DNA of 64,000 nucleotides, taken from NCBI GenBank assembly GCA_007118565.1, contig SKRI01000014.1:1-64000 (forward strand), given 5' to 3'. The notes under the pieces are model-generated. The model was given only the letters and a program-made list of their open reading frames with translations, was not told where the DNA came from and searched no databases. The translations under genes were made by a program, and so were the position numbers. The first letter of the stretch is position 1. The number at the start of each line of letters is the position of its first letter. Source of the stretch: Gemmatimonadota bacterium. GTDB taxonomy: Bacteria; Gemmatimonadota; Gemmatimonadetes; Longimicrobiales; Longimicrobiaceae. Of this stretch, positions 30,774 through 38,839 are shown one piece after another.

Positions 30774-31256
30774 TCACCCCTTCTCCCCGACCATCTCGGG
30801 CAGCGTAACCAGCTCCACCACCTTCAGCGTGCGCTCGCCCCGGGGAAGGCTGAGGGTCGCCTCCTCCCCCACCTTCTTTCCCAGCAGGGCACGACCGATG
30901 GGGGAAGCCATGGAGATTTGTCCGCTGTCGACGTCGATGTCGTCGCCGAAGACCAGGGCATATGTATCCCGATCGCCCGTCTTCGCGTCCTCCACCGTCA
31001 CGCGCGATCCGAAGCCCACACGATCGGCGGGGATGTGCTCGGGATCGATCGCCGAGAGCTCACCCAGGCGCCGCGTCAGGTGTCCGAGACGAGCCTGGAC
31101 GAACTGCTGCCGTTCGAGCGCGGCCTTGTACTCCGAGTTCTCCCGCAGATCGCCGTGCTCGACCGCCGTCTGGATGACCTTTGGTAGGGTGACGTTCAGC
31201 TCGCGCGACAGGCGCTCGATCTCTTCGCCAAGCTTCGTCTTCAGCTCTTCCAGCAT
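30774..31256 (-). CDS. greA: Transcription elongation factor GreA
   Basis: Rescues backtracked RNA polymerase by stimulating transcript cleavage. It has 160 residues: an N-terminal coiled coil (LKTKLGEEIERLSREL...) with the conserved acidic tip HGDLRENSEYKAA, and a C-terminal FKBP-like domain ending SLPRGERTLKVVELV. Length is normal. It has its own likely promoter (31275-31302). The ATG has no evident Shine-Dalgarno sequence and the predicted leader is about 12 nt. Confidence 0.95.
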   Translation of the reverse strand: MLEELKTKLGEEIERLSRELNVTLPKVIQTAVEHGDLRENSEYKAALERQQFVQARLGHLTRRLGELSAIDPEHIPADRVGFGSRVTVEDAKTGDRDTYALVFGDDIDVDSGQISMASPIGRALLGKKVGEEATLSLPRGERTLKVVELVTLPEMVGEKG

Positions 31257-31274
31257 TCGTCGGGAGTCGCTCTC

Positions 31275-31302
31275 GTGATAAGGATTCGAAACGACCGGTC
31301 AA
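31275..31302 (-). promoter_or_regulatory. Probable greA promoter
   Basis: On the minus strand TTGACC (31302-31297, 5 of 6) and TATCAC (31280-31275, 4 of 6) are separated by 16 nt. They sit in the gap between the flippase-like gene and greA, with the start expected near 31268. Confidence 0.5.
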
Positions 31303-31346
31303 GATAGGCCCGGCAGGCCGTCTTGGACAGCATCGCGCGTGCCCGT

Positions 31347-32288
31347 TTACGGATTCGGCGGGCGGGAGCGGCGCAGCAGGAAGAGAGCCGGAACGAGCTC
31401 GGCCACGACGGTCCAGACGCGTGCGGCCACGGCCAGCGCCACGGCTACGGGAAGGGGGAAGAGGAGGGAGAGGAGCGCGGCCAGCGCTCCCTCCTTGGCA
31501 CCGAGCCCGGCCGGTGCCACGAATACCAGGTATCCTGCGAGGAAGGCGGCGGCATTCGCTGCGACGAGCAGCGGGAGGGCGGCAATGCCGACAGGGGCGA
31601 GCGCCTGGACCATGAGGTAGAAGGAAACGCCGAGCACGACCCATCCGATCAGCGACATGCCGAGGAGCACGGCTCCGTCCCGCCAGCTCCCCTCCCATTC
31701 GGCCACCGGGCGCCGGGCAACGCGCTGGAACAGGCCGTTCGCCAGATGGATGACGCGCGGATGAACGGCGACCAGGAGCAGCGGGATCAGGGCGGGTGCC
31801 CACGCCGCGGCTCCCGGCAGGTCGAGGTGCGCCGGAAGGATCGCCAGGCAGACTGCTGTCGCGGCCACGAGGTTCACCCCGGTATGCACGAGGAGGGAGC
31901 TCACCACGGTGAGTCGGGAGAGTCCCGTTTCGGCGCCGAGCTGTGCGGCACCCACGAACTGCCAGACCTTGCCCGGTATGTAGCGACCCAGATTGGAGAG
32001 AAACCAGGTCCGGCAGAGGGGCCGCCATGCCGTCCGCACTCCGAAGCGGAGGAGAACCATCCGCCATATCCACACCCCCCACAGGAAGCTCACGACGAGC
32101 GCGGCCAGTGAGCCCAGGAGGATCAGGGGGCGAACCTCCCAGTCGAAGGCGAGGAGGGAGTCGACATTGCGCGCGAGCGCCGCCGCAAGGAAGCCGAATG
32201 CCGCGAGGAGGAAGAGGACCGTCGCCGCCGTCCACCACCGGGAGCGACGCGGCGCCAGCTCCTCAGACGTCGGGATCGCGTCTGCCAC
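31347..32288 (-). CDS. Flippase-like membrane protein (LPG synthase TM family)
   Basis: 313 residues with about eight hydrophobic helices. It matches the UPF0104/lysylphosphatidylglycerol_synthase_TM fold: the LSNLGRYIPGKVWQF motif at about residue 98 and the PAGLGAKEGALAALLS motif near residue 262 are characteristic. The aminoacyl-transferase domain of MprF is absent. Stand-alone members are proposed lipid or glycolipid flippases. Its start overlaps the end of the YfhO-like gene by 26 nt, so the two are probably co-expressed in export of a lipid-linked glycan. Confidence 0.82.
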   Translation of the reverse strand: MADAIPTSEELAPRRSRWWTAATVLFLLAAFGFLAAALARNVDSLLAFDWEVRPLILLGSLAALVVSFLWGVWIWRMVLLRFGVRTAWRPLCRTWFLSNLGRYIPGKVWQFVGAAQLGAETGLSRLTVVSSLLVHTGVNLVAATAVCLAILPAHLDLPGAAAWAPALIPLLLVAVHPRVIHLANGLFQRVARRPVAEWEGSWRDGAVLLGMSLIGWVVLGVSFYLMVQALAPVGIAALPLLVAANAAAFLAGYLVFVAPAGLGAKEGALAALLSLLFPLPVAVALAVAARVWTVVAELVPALFLLRRSRPPNP

Positions 32289-34689
32289 GGCGGAATGCGA
32301 AGAGAAGCCAGCCGCCGTACCCGACGAGGAGAAGCAGGAGAATCCCGTAGATCCAGAGACCGATGGTCACGGAGGCGGGGCGGAACTCGAAGCGGACCTC
32401 AGAAGCTCCCTCCGGTACCTCCACCGCCCGGAATGTGTGGTTGGCCTGAAGGATCTCGGCAGGCTGTCCGTCGACGGTAGCCTCCCACCCCGGATAGTAG
32501 TTGTCCGCCAATACCAGCAGCGAAGGCGCCCCCGGCTCGACGCGAACCACCACCTCGTCAGGGTCATGACGCACGATCTCGGCAAGCCCGACGCCGAGCG
32601 CGGGCTCGGCGACGGTCAGAAGGGTGGGCTGGTCGTAGAGCACGACCTCCCGCGAGGGATCGAAATCCTCCGCCCTCATCACCTCGAGCGCGCCGTCCGG
32701 CTCGGTGGCCACGCGGAAGCCGTCGACCAGATAGGCGCGGGGAAGGGCGATCTCGTTTCTGTACACATACGCCGACCCCCGGTGGATCTCGGTGAGGAAG
32801 GGGAGCTCGATTGGCTGCGCCGAGACGAGATAGCGGACATTCCCCGCAGCCAGGAATGACGGGTGCTGGCCGACGTTCCGGAAGTCGGTGTACGCGGTAC
32901 CGTCCGTTCCCAGGAACTCGTTGTACCGCTGGAGCTGGTTTCCATGCTCCCCGCCGAGGAGCTCGATGTCGTAGAGCGTCGGGTAGTTCGTCTGCGGAAG
33001 GCCGGGGAGATACCAGACGCGAGCGGGACGATCGGGAACGGCACGCAGAACCTGAACGACGTCGTCTGGGGCGAAGTACCGGTCCGGGTGCTCGACCGTC
33101 TCCACGAATCGGCTCCCGAAGCTCCAGAGATCAACGAAGATGACCGCCGTCAGCGCCACGGCCATGCTTCGGCGGGCGAGACGACCGTAGAGGTGCGCGA
33201 CGATCAGAGCTCCGGCCACCCCGCCCAGGACGACGAGGCGCCACATGCCTGCCACGAAGTTCTGGTAGTTTGCGAGATACGCCTGCACGGCGCGAGCGTC
33301 GTCGGCGATCCTCCCCGGGACTTCGCCCGGCCCGGCCGGCGGGGTCAGGCTGGCCCAGGCAGCCACCAGCAGCGCCACGCCCACCGCGCCCCCGAGCGTC
33401 CAGAGGATGGCGCGTGCCGGCCCCTCGGCAGACGTGTCGGAGGCATGCATCCGATCGGCGACGTCCTGAATGCGGGAGAAGGCTAGTCCCGCCAGCACCG
33501 TCGCCGAGATCACGAAGAGGTAGAAGGCGATGGAGGGCGCCCGGAACTGCTGCGTTCCCGGTAGGATTTCGTAGAAAATCCGGTAGATCGGAGTGTATCC
33601 CCCGAAGGAGATGAGGAGCGCGAGCGTCCCCAGACCGATCCAGAGCCAGACCCGCCGATCGCCTCGGAGAACTACGAAGGCGCAGACGAGCAGGAGCAGC
33701 GCCCACACTCCCATGTACTCCGCGTGCAGCTTGAAGGGGTTGTCCCCCCAGTAGGCGCGGCCCCCGACGTTCATCCCCACATAGTCCGGCACGGCGATCC
33801 CCACCAGCTCCATCGGCGGCATGGACCAGGAGACGGAGTACTCGTAGCCGCGGCCACCCTCCATTCCGCGGGGCGAGTGCTCCACATAGGAAAGGAAGGG
33901 TAAAAAGTTCACCGCGGCCAGTCCGAAGCCCAACCCCAGGGTGAGCGCGCCGCCTCCGACCCTCATCGCCCAGCTGCGCCGATCCGGGATCCTCGCCCGG
34001 AAGGCGAAGAGGGCGTAAATACCGAGGATGCCCCCGGCCAGGAGCAGGTAGTAGTTGCTCTGGATCTGGAAGGAGAGAAGCGCCATGCCTAGAATGGCAC
34101 CTCCCAGGACGAACCAGCGCATCACGCCGGTTCGGACGCCGCGGTGCAGGGAGAAGAAGAAGGCCGGCGCGAGTGCTGCCACGATCATCCGCCCGTCGTG
34201 GCCCGCGTAGACGCTGGACAGCAGGATGGCCGTCAGCATGTAGCTCACGCCCGCGAGATAGGAGGCGGTGCGACGCGCGCCCATCTCCCGGACCAGGTAG
34301 AACATCCCCGTTCCCGCGGCAAAGAGGTGCAGGGAGAAAATCCAGGGGAGGATCGCGTGCGTCGGCAGGAGCGCCCGCAGCGCGAGCATCGGCGGATAGA
34401 AGGTGCTCCCCGGATTGGCGTAGTGGGGAAGCCCGCCGTAGAGAAAGGGGTTCCAGAGCGGGAGCTCCCCCGCGGCGAACCGGTCGGACACGAACTCGTG
34501 GGAAAAGTAGCCGCCAGCCAGGTAGTCCGTGCCGAAGAGATGCACCGCCGGGTTGAGCGCCGGGAGCATCATGGCGATCGCCATCCCCAGATACGAGAGG
34601 ATCAGGTAGCGATCGCCGATCGTGGGCTCCTCCCGAAGCTCGGACCGGGAGTGTTTGGTGGCGGAACGACGCCGGGTCGCTCGATTCAT
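32263..34689 (-). CDS. YfhO-like polytopic membrane protein
   Basis: 808 residues. A short basic N-tail, about 11-12 membrane helices through residue ~490, a soluble beta-rich domain (about 500-775), then a final helix before an Arg-rich end. The LWNPFLYGGLPHYANPG loop after the first helix and the DNYYPGWEATVDGQPAEI sequence near the end are typical of the YfhO family of GT-C-like proteins. Members such as B. subtilis YfhO are implicated in glycosylation of surface polymers. The substrate here is unknown; adjacency to a flippase and glycosyltransferases fits. Confidence 0.82.
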   Translation of the reverse strand: MNRATRRRSATKHSRSELREEPTIGDRYLILSYLGMAIAMMLPALNPAVHLFGTDYLAGGYFSHEFVSDRFAAGELPLWNPFLYGGLPHYANPGSTFYPPMLALRALLPTHAILPWIFSLHLFAAGTGMFYLVREMGARRTASYLAGVSYMLTAILLSSVYAGHDGRMIVAALAPAFFFSLHRGVRTGVMRWFVLGGAILGMALLSFQIQSNYYLLLAGGILGIYALFAFRARIPDRRSWAMRVGGGALTLGLGFGLAAVNFLPFLSYVEHSPRGMEGGRGYEYSVSWSMPPMELVGIAVPDYVGMNVGGRAYWGDNPFKLHAEYMGVWALLLLVCAFVVLRGDRRVWLWIGLGTLALLISFGGYTPIYRIFYEILPGTQQFRAPSIAFYLFVISATVLAGLAFSRIQDVADRMHASDTSAEGPARAILWTLGGAVGVALLVAAWASLTPPAGPGEVPGRIADDARAVQAYLANYQNFVAGMWRLVVLGGVAGALIVAHLYGRLARRSMAVALTAVIFVDLWSFGSRFVETVEHPDRYFAPDDVVQVLRAVPDRPARVWYLPGLPQTNYPTLYDIELLGGEHGNQLQRYNEFLGTDGTAYTDFRNVGQHPSFLAAGNVRYLVSAQPIELPFLTEIHRGSAYVYRNEIALPRAYLVDGFRVATEPDGALEVMRAEDFDPSREVVLYDQPTLLTVAEPALGVGLAEIVRHDPDEVVVRVEPGAPSLLVLADNYYPGWEATVDGQPAEILQANHTFRAVEVPEGASEVRFEFRPASVTIGLWIYGILLLLLVGYGGWLLFAFRRGRRDPDV

Positions 34690-34710
34690 CGTGCGGAAAG
34701 GATCGTCACG

Positions 34711-35832
34711 TCAGGATTCGTTGGACGACACGACATCCCGGAGGAAGTCGAGGTGCTCGTCTGCGATGGCATCCCAGGAGAAGCGTCTCCCTGCCTCCTC
34801 CCGCCCGGCCAGGGCCCGCTGCTCCCGGCCGGCCGGATCGTCGAGGACTTCTTCGACGGCCCCCACGAGCGCGTCTCGATCGCCGGGCGGGACGAAGAGG
34901 GCATGCTCTCCCGCGACCTCGGGAAGCGATCCAGCGGTGCTCGCAACCAGCGGCGCGCCCGCCGCCATCGCCTCCGCGGCCACCATCCCCCAACCCTCCA
35001 TGCGCGAGGGCATGACGACCGCTGCGGCCGTCGCCAGGAGCGCGCGCTTCTCCGCTTCCTCGACCGCGCCGAGGAGGCGGATCCGCTCGGCAGCCGGAGA
35101 GCGAGAGACCATCTCCCCGAGACGCTCCGCGTCCTTTCCCCGGCCGGCGATCCGCAGCTCCACCTCGGGCCTCCCTGTAGCGAGCCGCGAGAACGCCTCG
35201 ATCAGGACATCCAACCCCTTGTGGAAGAGATCGAGCCGGCCCAGATAGAGGAGGAACGGAGGCGATTCAATCGCCCGCTCGGCTTCGAATAGCGCGGAGT
35301 CGACCGCATTACCGATCAAGCGGACCTCGGTTCCGGTCCCCACACGCGCTCGGACCGCCTCCAAGGTATGTCGGGAGTCGGCGGAGATCCATCGGAAGTT
35401 GTTCAGGCGCCGGGCCTCGCTCCGGTCGAGCAGGCCTCCCAGCAGACGGCCCCAACGGTCCCGTGCCTCCGTCCCGGTCACATGGTGGACGACGGCGACC
35501 ACCGGAGCGGCCGCAGGCCGCGGCAGGCGAATCGGCGTATAGGCGGAGAAGTCGACCACGGCGATATCGTGCCGCCCCTGGGCAAGGAGCCGTTCGGCTG
35601 CGCGGCTGTAGCTCCAGCGGCTGAGAGGGTAGGGCTTGCGGCGGCCGATGAAGCGGGTCAGGAAGCCCGGTGTCCAGACGTCCCGCGCACCGGGAAAGGC
35701 GCCGCATACCATCTCGACTTCGGCCTCCCCGCGCGCCGCAAGCCGGCGGTTGATCTCGCGTGCCCGAATCGCGCCTCCTCCGCCCACCCACGGGTTGTCC
35801 GGATGGTCGTACAGGAGATGGAGGATCCTCAC
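34711..35832 (-). CDS. Family 4 glycosyltransferase
   Basis: 373 residues of GT-B fold: a glycine-rich acceptor loop WVGGGGAIR near the N-terminus, LLYLGRLDLFHKGLDVLIEA in the middle and the retaining-transferase motif EGWGMVAAEAMAAGAPLVAS with its two glutamates. The GTG start at 35832 overlaps the methyltransferase stop (GTGA). The longer open frame upstream is out of frame with that methyltransferase and not protein-like. Sugar donor and acceptor are unknown; a role in surface glycan or glycolipid assembly is inferred. Confidence 0.85.
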   Translation of the reverse strand: MRILHLLYDHPDNPWVGGGGAIRAREINRRLAARGEAEVEMVCGAFPGARDVWTPGFLTRFIGRRKPYPLSRWSYSRAAERLLAQGRHDIAVVDFSAYTPIRLPRPAAAPVVAVVHHVTGTEARDRWGRLLGGLLDRSEARRLNNFRWISADSRHTLEAVRARVGTGTEVRLIGNAVDSALFEAERAIESPPFLLYLGRLDLFHKGLDVLIEAFSRLATGRPEVELRIAGRGKDAERLGEMVSRSPAAERIRLLGAVEEAEKRALLATAAAVVMPSRMEGWGMVAAEAMAAGAPLVASTAGSLPEVAGEHALFVPPGDRDALVGAVEEVLDDPAGREQRALAGREEAGRRFSWDAIADEHLDFLRDVVSSNES

Positions 35833-36470
35833 CGCGGATCCACGCTGACCAGGACGCTGTAGCTTCCCCCCCAGCGACGCCGGAGCAGCGAGTGCTTGAG
35901 CGCTTCGAGATCGAGGCGGTACCCGCGGGCACGGACCCGATAGGGTGCGGGCGAGATGGCCTCCGCCACGATCCGCTGCCATGCGTCGGGGCTCATCAGT
36001 CGCTCGTTCCCCACGTCCTGTCGGGGGTACGCGGCGGAGGGAACGCTGAAGACCACCGACCGAGCCACGCGCAGCTGCTCTCGCAGCAGCGCGGAAATCC
36101 GCTCGTCGTCGAAGTGCTCCATGAGCCCCTGCGAGAGGGCTACCCCGAAGGTGCCCTCGGGAAAAGGAAGATGGAAGGCATCGGCCCGCACCGGCCGGGC
36201 CCGAGGTCCGAAGCGGCGCAGGTTCTCGCGCGCCACCGCCAGGATGCGAACATCGTTGTCCACGGTGGTGACGGACACACCCGTCCGGCTGAGGAGCGCA
36301 CTCTGGGCACCGCTCCCGACACCGACCTCCAGCACTCCCGCGGCCCCCGCCCGGCGCCGTGTCTCCAGGACGAGATCGGCGTGTATGGCGGCACGTTTCA
36401 GGAATGTGCCGCGCCTCATCGGTTCGACCTCGAAACGGTCCCAGTCTGTCGGATCGGCAGCCTTTGTCAT
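35829..36470 (-). CDS. SAM-dependent methyltransferase between two GT4 genes
   Basis: 213 residues. The SAM loop VLEVGVGSGAQSALL lies at about residues 45-59, with VDNDV as the ribose-binding acid and an LPFPEGTFGVALSQGLMEHF motif. The ATG at 36470 is chosen because it forms an ATGA overlap with the stop of the upstream glycosyltransferase; a start at 36527 would lie inside that gene. Both ends overlap GT4 genes by 4 nt, which implies a joint pathway, possibly methylation of a glycan. Confidence 0.8.
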   Translation of the reverse strand: MTKAADPTDWDRFEVEPMRRGTFLKRAAIHADLVLETRRRAGAAGVLEVGVGSGAQSALLSRTGVSVTTVDNDVRILAVARENLRRFGPRARPVRADAFHLPFPEGTFGVALSQGLMEHFDDERISALLREQLRVARSVVFSVPSAAYPRQDVGNERLMSPDAWQRIVAEAISPAPYRVRARGYRLDLEALKHSLLRRRWGGSYSVLVSVDPR

Positions 36471-37663
36471 CGTCGCCGCGTGATCGAGTCGTACACTCCG
36501 ACGAGGTCGGCGACCACCCGATCCCATCCGAAACGCGTCTCGACATCACGCGAGCCACGTGCCCCCATCTCCTTTGCTACGGTGGGGTTGGCCACAATCG
36601 TCTCGATCGCGTTCGCAAGGGCTCCCGGGTCGTCGGGCGGAACGAGCAGCCCCGTCTCTTCGTGTCGGACAACGTCCGGGATTCCCCCGTCTCTCGATCC
36701 GATGACCGGTCGCCCGTGCGCGAGCGCCTCGATCAGGACGACCCCGAGCCCTTCGACATCTCCCTTCTCGTCGCGAACCGCGGGGAGCACGACCAAATCC
36801 GATGCGATGAGCGCTTCGCGGAGCTCCGCATCCGGGACGAAACCGCGGAAGCGGACCTCCCGCCCAGGGGGGAGCTCGGCGGATGCACGCTCCAGCGCTA
36901 TGCGCTCAGGGCCGTCGCCGATCACCGTGAGCCCCAAGGCCATGTCCTCGGGAAGCAAGGCGAGCGCCTCGATCAGTCGATGAACCCCCTTGCGGCGCAC
37001 CAGCCGCCCCACGAAGAGCAGCTCGATACGCTCTCTTCCGGCAGGGAAGGGGGGCGGGGGCGGCTCCCGTAGCTCGACTGCCGCTCCGAACGGGATCCTC
37101 GCCACCGGACGATCCCAGACCTCCCGAACCATTTCCGCCGTGTAGGAGGAAATTGCCGTCACGGCATCGGCCGTTCGGATCGCCTGGCGCAGGAAGGGGA
37201 GAAGGAAGGGAAACCGGTTCCGCGTCCAGGTGACCTCCACGCCGAAGAAGCTGCAGACGAGCGGCACGCCGGAGGCGCGGCGGGCGGCCATACCGATCAC
37301 CGCATGGGGAACCGGCCAGAGGACGTGGATCACGTCGAAACGGCCGGAGCGGGCCAGACGCGCGGCGGTAAGCGCGCCCGACGCGACGTACCCGGGGACG
37401 AGCGCGCCGTACGCCGGCTTCTCCCCGATCCGATCCGGTGCGGTCTGCTCGTGGGTGAGGCGCTCCCAGGACGAAGGCGCGTAACGGAAGCGATGAACCC
37501 GGACGTCGTCCACGACATGGTCGGGCCCGCCGCGGTACGCGGGCGCCAGGACCTCGGCCTCCACGCCCGCGTTCTTCAGGTGCCCGAGGAGCGTGCCGAG
37601 CCAGGGGGTGATCACATCACCCGCGAACCTGGGATAGGCGCTCGCCACGAAGAGGACCCTCAT
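36467..37663 (-). CDS. Family 4 glycosyltransferase
   Basis: 398 residues. The N-terminal acceptor domain starts VLFVASAYPRFAGDVITPW, and the donor domain carries LLFVGRLVRRKGVHRLIEAL, EGLGVVLIEALAHGRPVIGS and GIPDVVRHEETGLLVPPDD, the hallmark of GT4 enzymes. The ATG at 37663 is chosen over one 18 codons upstream because the family begins exactly at MRVLFVAS. It is the first gene of a three-gene overlapping set transcribed leftwards and divergent from the mannosyltransferase gene. Confidence 0.87.
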   Translation of the reverse strand: MRVLFVASAYPRFAGDVITPWLGTLLGHLKNAGVEAEVLAPAYRGGPDHVVDDVRVHRFRYAPSSWERLTHEQTAPDRIGEKPAYGALVPGYVASGALTAARLARSGRFDVIHVLWPVPHAVIGMAARRASGVPLVCSFFGVEVTWTRNRFPFLLPFLRQAIRTADAVTAISSYTAEMVREVWDRPVARIPFGAAVELREPPPPPFPAGRERIELLFVGRLVRRKGVHRLIEALALLPEDMALGLTVIGDGPERIALERASAELPPGREVRFRGFVPDAELREALIASDLVVLPAVRDEKGDVEGLGVVLIEALAHGRPVIGSRDGGIPDVVRHEETGLLVPPDDPGALANAIETIVANPTVAKEMGARGSRDVETRFGWDRVVADLVGVYDSITRRR

Positions 37664-37791
37664 ACCCTCGTCCGGAGGGAGTCCGGTCGGAGGCGGGGAC
37701 CGGCCTCCGGCGCGCACGACGGCGGGTTCGCAAGGGTCAGGGCGCTTGTTCGGCCTCGGGAGCGACGGTAAGTTCGGAACCCGGCAAAGGT

Positions 37792-37811
37792 ACCGGGTGG
37801 CGCCACCCGGT
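37792..37811. promoter_or_regulatory. 20-bp perfect palindrome between divergent genes
   Basis: ACCGGGTGGC followed by its exact reverse complement, 19 bp before the ATG of the plus-strand mannosyltransferase gene and 129 bp from the divergent GT4 start. A dimeric regulator's operator or a strong RNA hairpin are both possible. The 166-nt gap holds no gene. Confidence 0.5.
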
Positions 37812-37829
37812 TCAAGCTACCCGAACCTC

Positions 37830-38561
37830 ATGGCAGTGTTGGAGTCCGCGCTCGTCATCATCCCGACCTACAACGAGAAGGACAATCTTCCACGGATCGT
37901 GCCGGCCGTGCTGGCCCAGGATCCACGGTTCGACGTCCTCATCGTCGACGACGGATCCCCGGACGGAACGGGGGCCATCGCGGACGAGCTGGCCCGGGGG
38001 AGCGACCGCGTATTCGCCCTGCATCGGGACAGGAAGCGGGGGCTCGGGACCGCCTACATCACCGGGTTCAGGTGGGGGCTCGCGCGCGACTACGACATCT
38101 TCTTCGAGATGGATGCCGACTTCTCGCACGATCCCGGCAACCTTCCGGCGTTCGTCACGAAGATCGAGGAGGGGTACGACGTCGTGCTCGGCTCCCGCTA
38201 CCTCCACGGGAGAGTCACGGTGGTGAACTGGCCCATCAGCCGCCTGATCCTGAGCTACGCCGCCAACATGTATGCCCGCCGGGTCACGGGTCTGCCGGTG
38301 GCGGACGCGACGGGTGGTTTCAAGTGCTTCCGTCGCGAGGTGCTGGAGGCGCTGGCGCTCAAGGAGGTGGAGTCGAACGGGTATGCGTTTCAGATCGAGC
38401 TGAGCTTCCGTGCCTGGAAGAAGGGATTCCGGATCGCCGAGATCCCGATCACCTTCGTCGATCGCGATGTGGGCGAGAGCAAGATGTCGAAGCCGATCGT
38501 GGCGGAGGCGGTCTGGAGGGTCTGGCGACTGCGGCTGCTCTCGCTGCGAGGTCGGCTCTAG
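37830..38561 (+). CDS. Polyprenol-monophosphomannose synthase (DPM1-like)
   Basis: 243 residues, a GT2 enzyme without membrane helices: VIIPTYNEKDNL, LIVDDGSPDGT and the metal-binding EMDADFSHDP, then GSRYLHG and the ESNGYAFQIE segment. This set and the length are typical of bacterial polyprenol-phosphate mannose synthases, which transfer a sugar from a nucleotide to polyprenyl phosphate. Such lipid-linked sugars serve GT-C transferases, to which the YfhO-like protein is related. The ATG at 37830 starts just before the family N-terminus; an upstream start at 37746 is possible but the region is not protein-like. Confidence 0.88.
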   Translation: MAVLESALVIIPTYNEKDNLPRIVPAVLAQDPRFDVLIVDDGSPDGTGAIADELARGSDRVFALHRDRKRGLGTAYITGFRWGLARDYDIFFEMDADFSHDPGNLPAFVTKIEEGYDVVLGSRYLHGRVTVVNWPISRLILSYAANMYARRVTGLPVADATGGFKCFRREVLEALALKEVESNGYAFQIELSFRAWKKGFRIAEIPITFVDRDVGESKMSKPIVAEAVWRVWRLRLLSLRGRL

Positions 38562-38667
38562 GTCGAACCGCGCCGTCGCTCCAGCCATCGACGGAGCGAG
38601 CCGGAGGGGGAGGAGAAGAGAGCAAACGGTGGAAAGAGTGGAAAAACCAAGGGTTATCAACAGATGA

Positions 38668-38695
38668 AGTTTACATAATATATATTATACGAAGT
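38668..38695 (-). other. Chromosome dimer-resolution site dif (XerC/XerD target)
   Basis: A 28-bp site in an AT-rich island. Read on the minus strand it has a XerC-type arm ACTTCGTATAA, a 6-bp centre TATATA and a XerD-type arm TTATGTAAACT. From memory this differs from the B. subtilis dif site at only 2 of 28 positions, and it shares the TTATGT XerD core with E. coli dif. It is intergenic (278-nt gap between the mannosyltransferase and rhomboid genes). Gene orientation converges on it from both sides, and a Xer recombinase is encoded at 16402-17316. The rest of the gap shows no gene. Confidence 0.88.
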
Positions 38696-38839
38696 CACTT
38701 TGAAGGTGGGGACGAGCGTTCCTCGATTCAGAGGATTGCTAGCTCACGGCTGAACCATCAGCGCCCGGCCGTCAGCCGCAGCGCCCGCTCCGGTGCGGTC
38801 GAAGGCGTGAAGGCGTCTCTGCCTGCCGATCGAGACCGA

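Noticed and set aside
37746-37774. TTGTTC-N17-TAAGTT as promoter of the mannosyltransferase gene
   Set aside because: Only 3 of 6 matches in each hexamer, which is too weak to call without expression data.
38653-38662. TTATCAACA next to the AT-rich block looks like a DnaA box, suggesting an origin
   Set aside because: Only one imperfect box is present, with no dnaA, dnaN or gyr genes nearby. The AT-rich core is explained by dif, and gene orientation converges here, whereas at an origin it would diverge.
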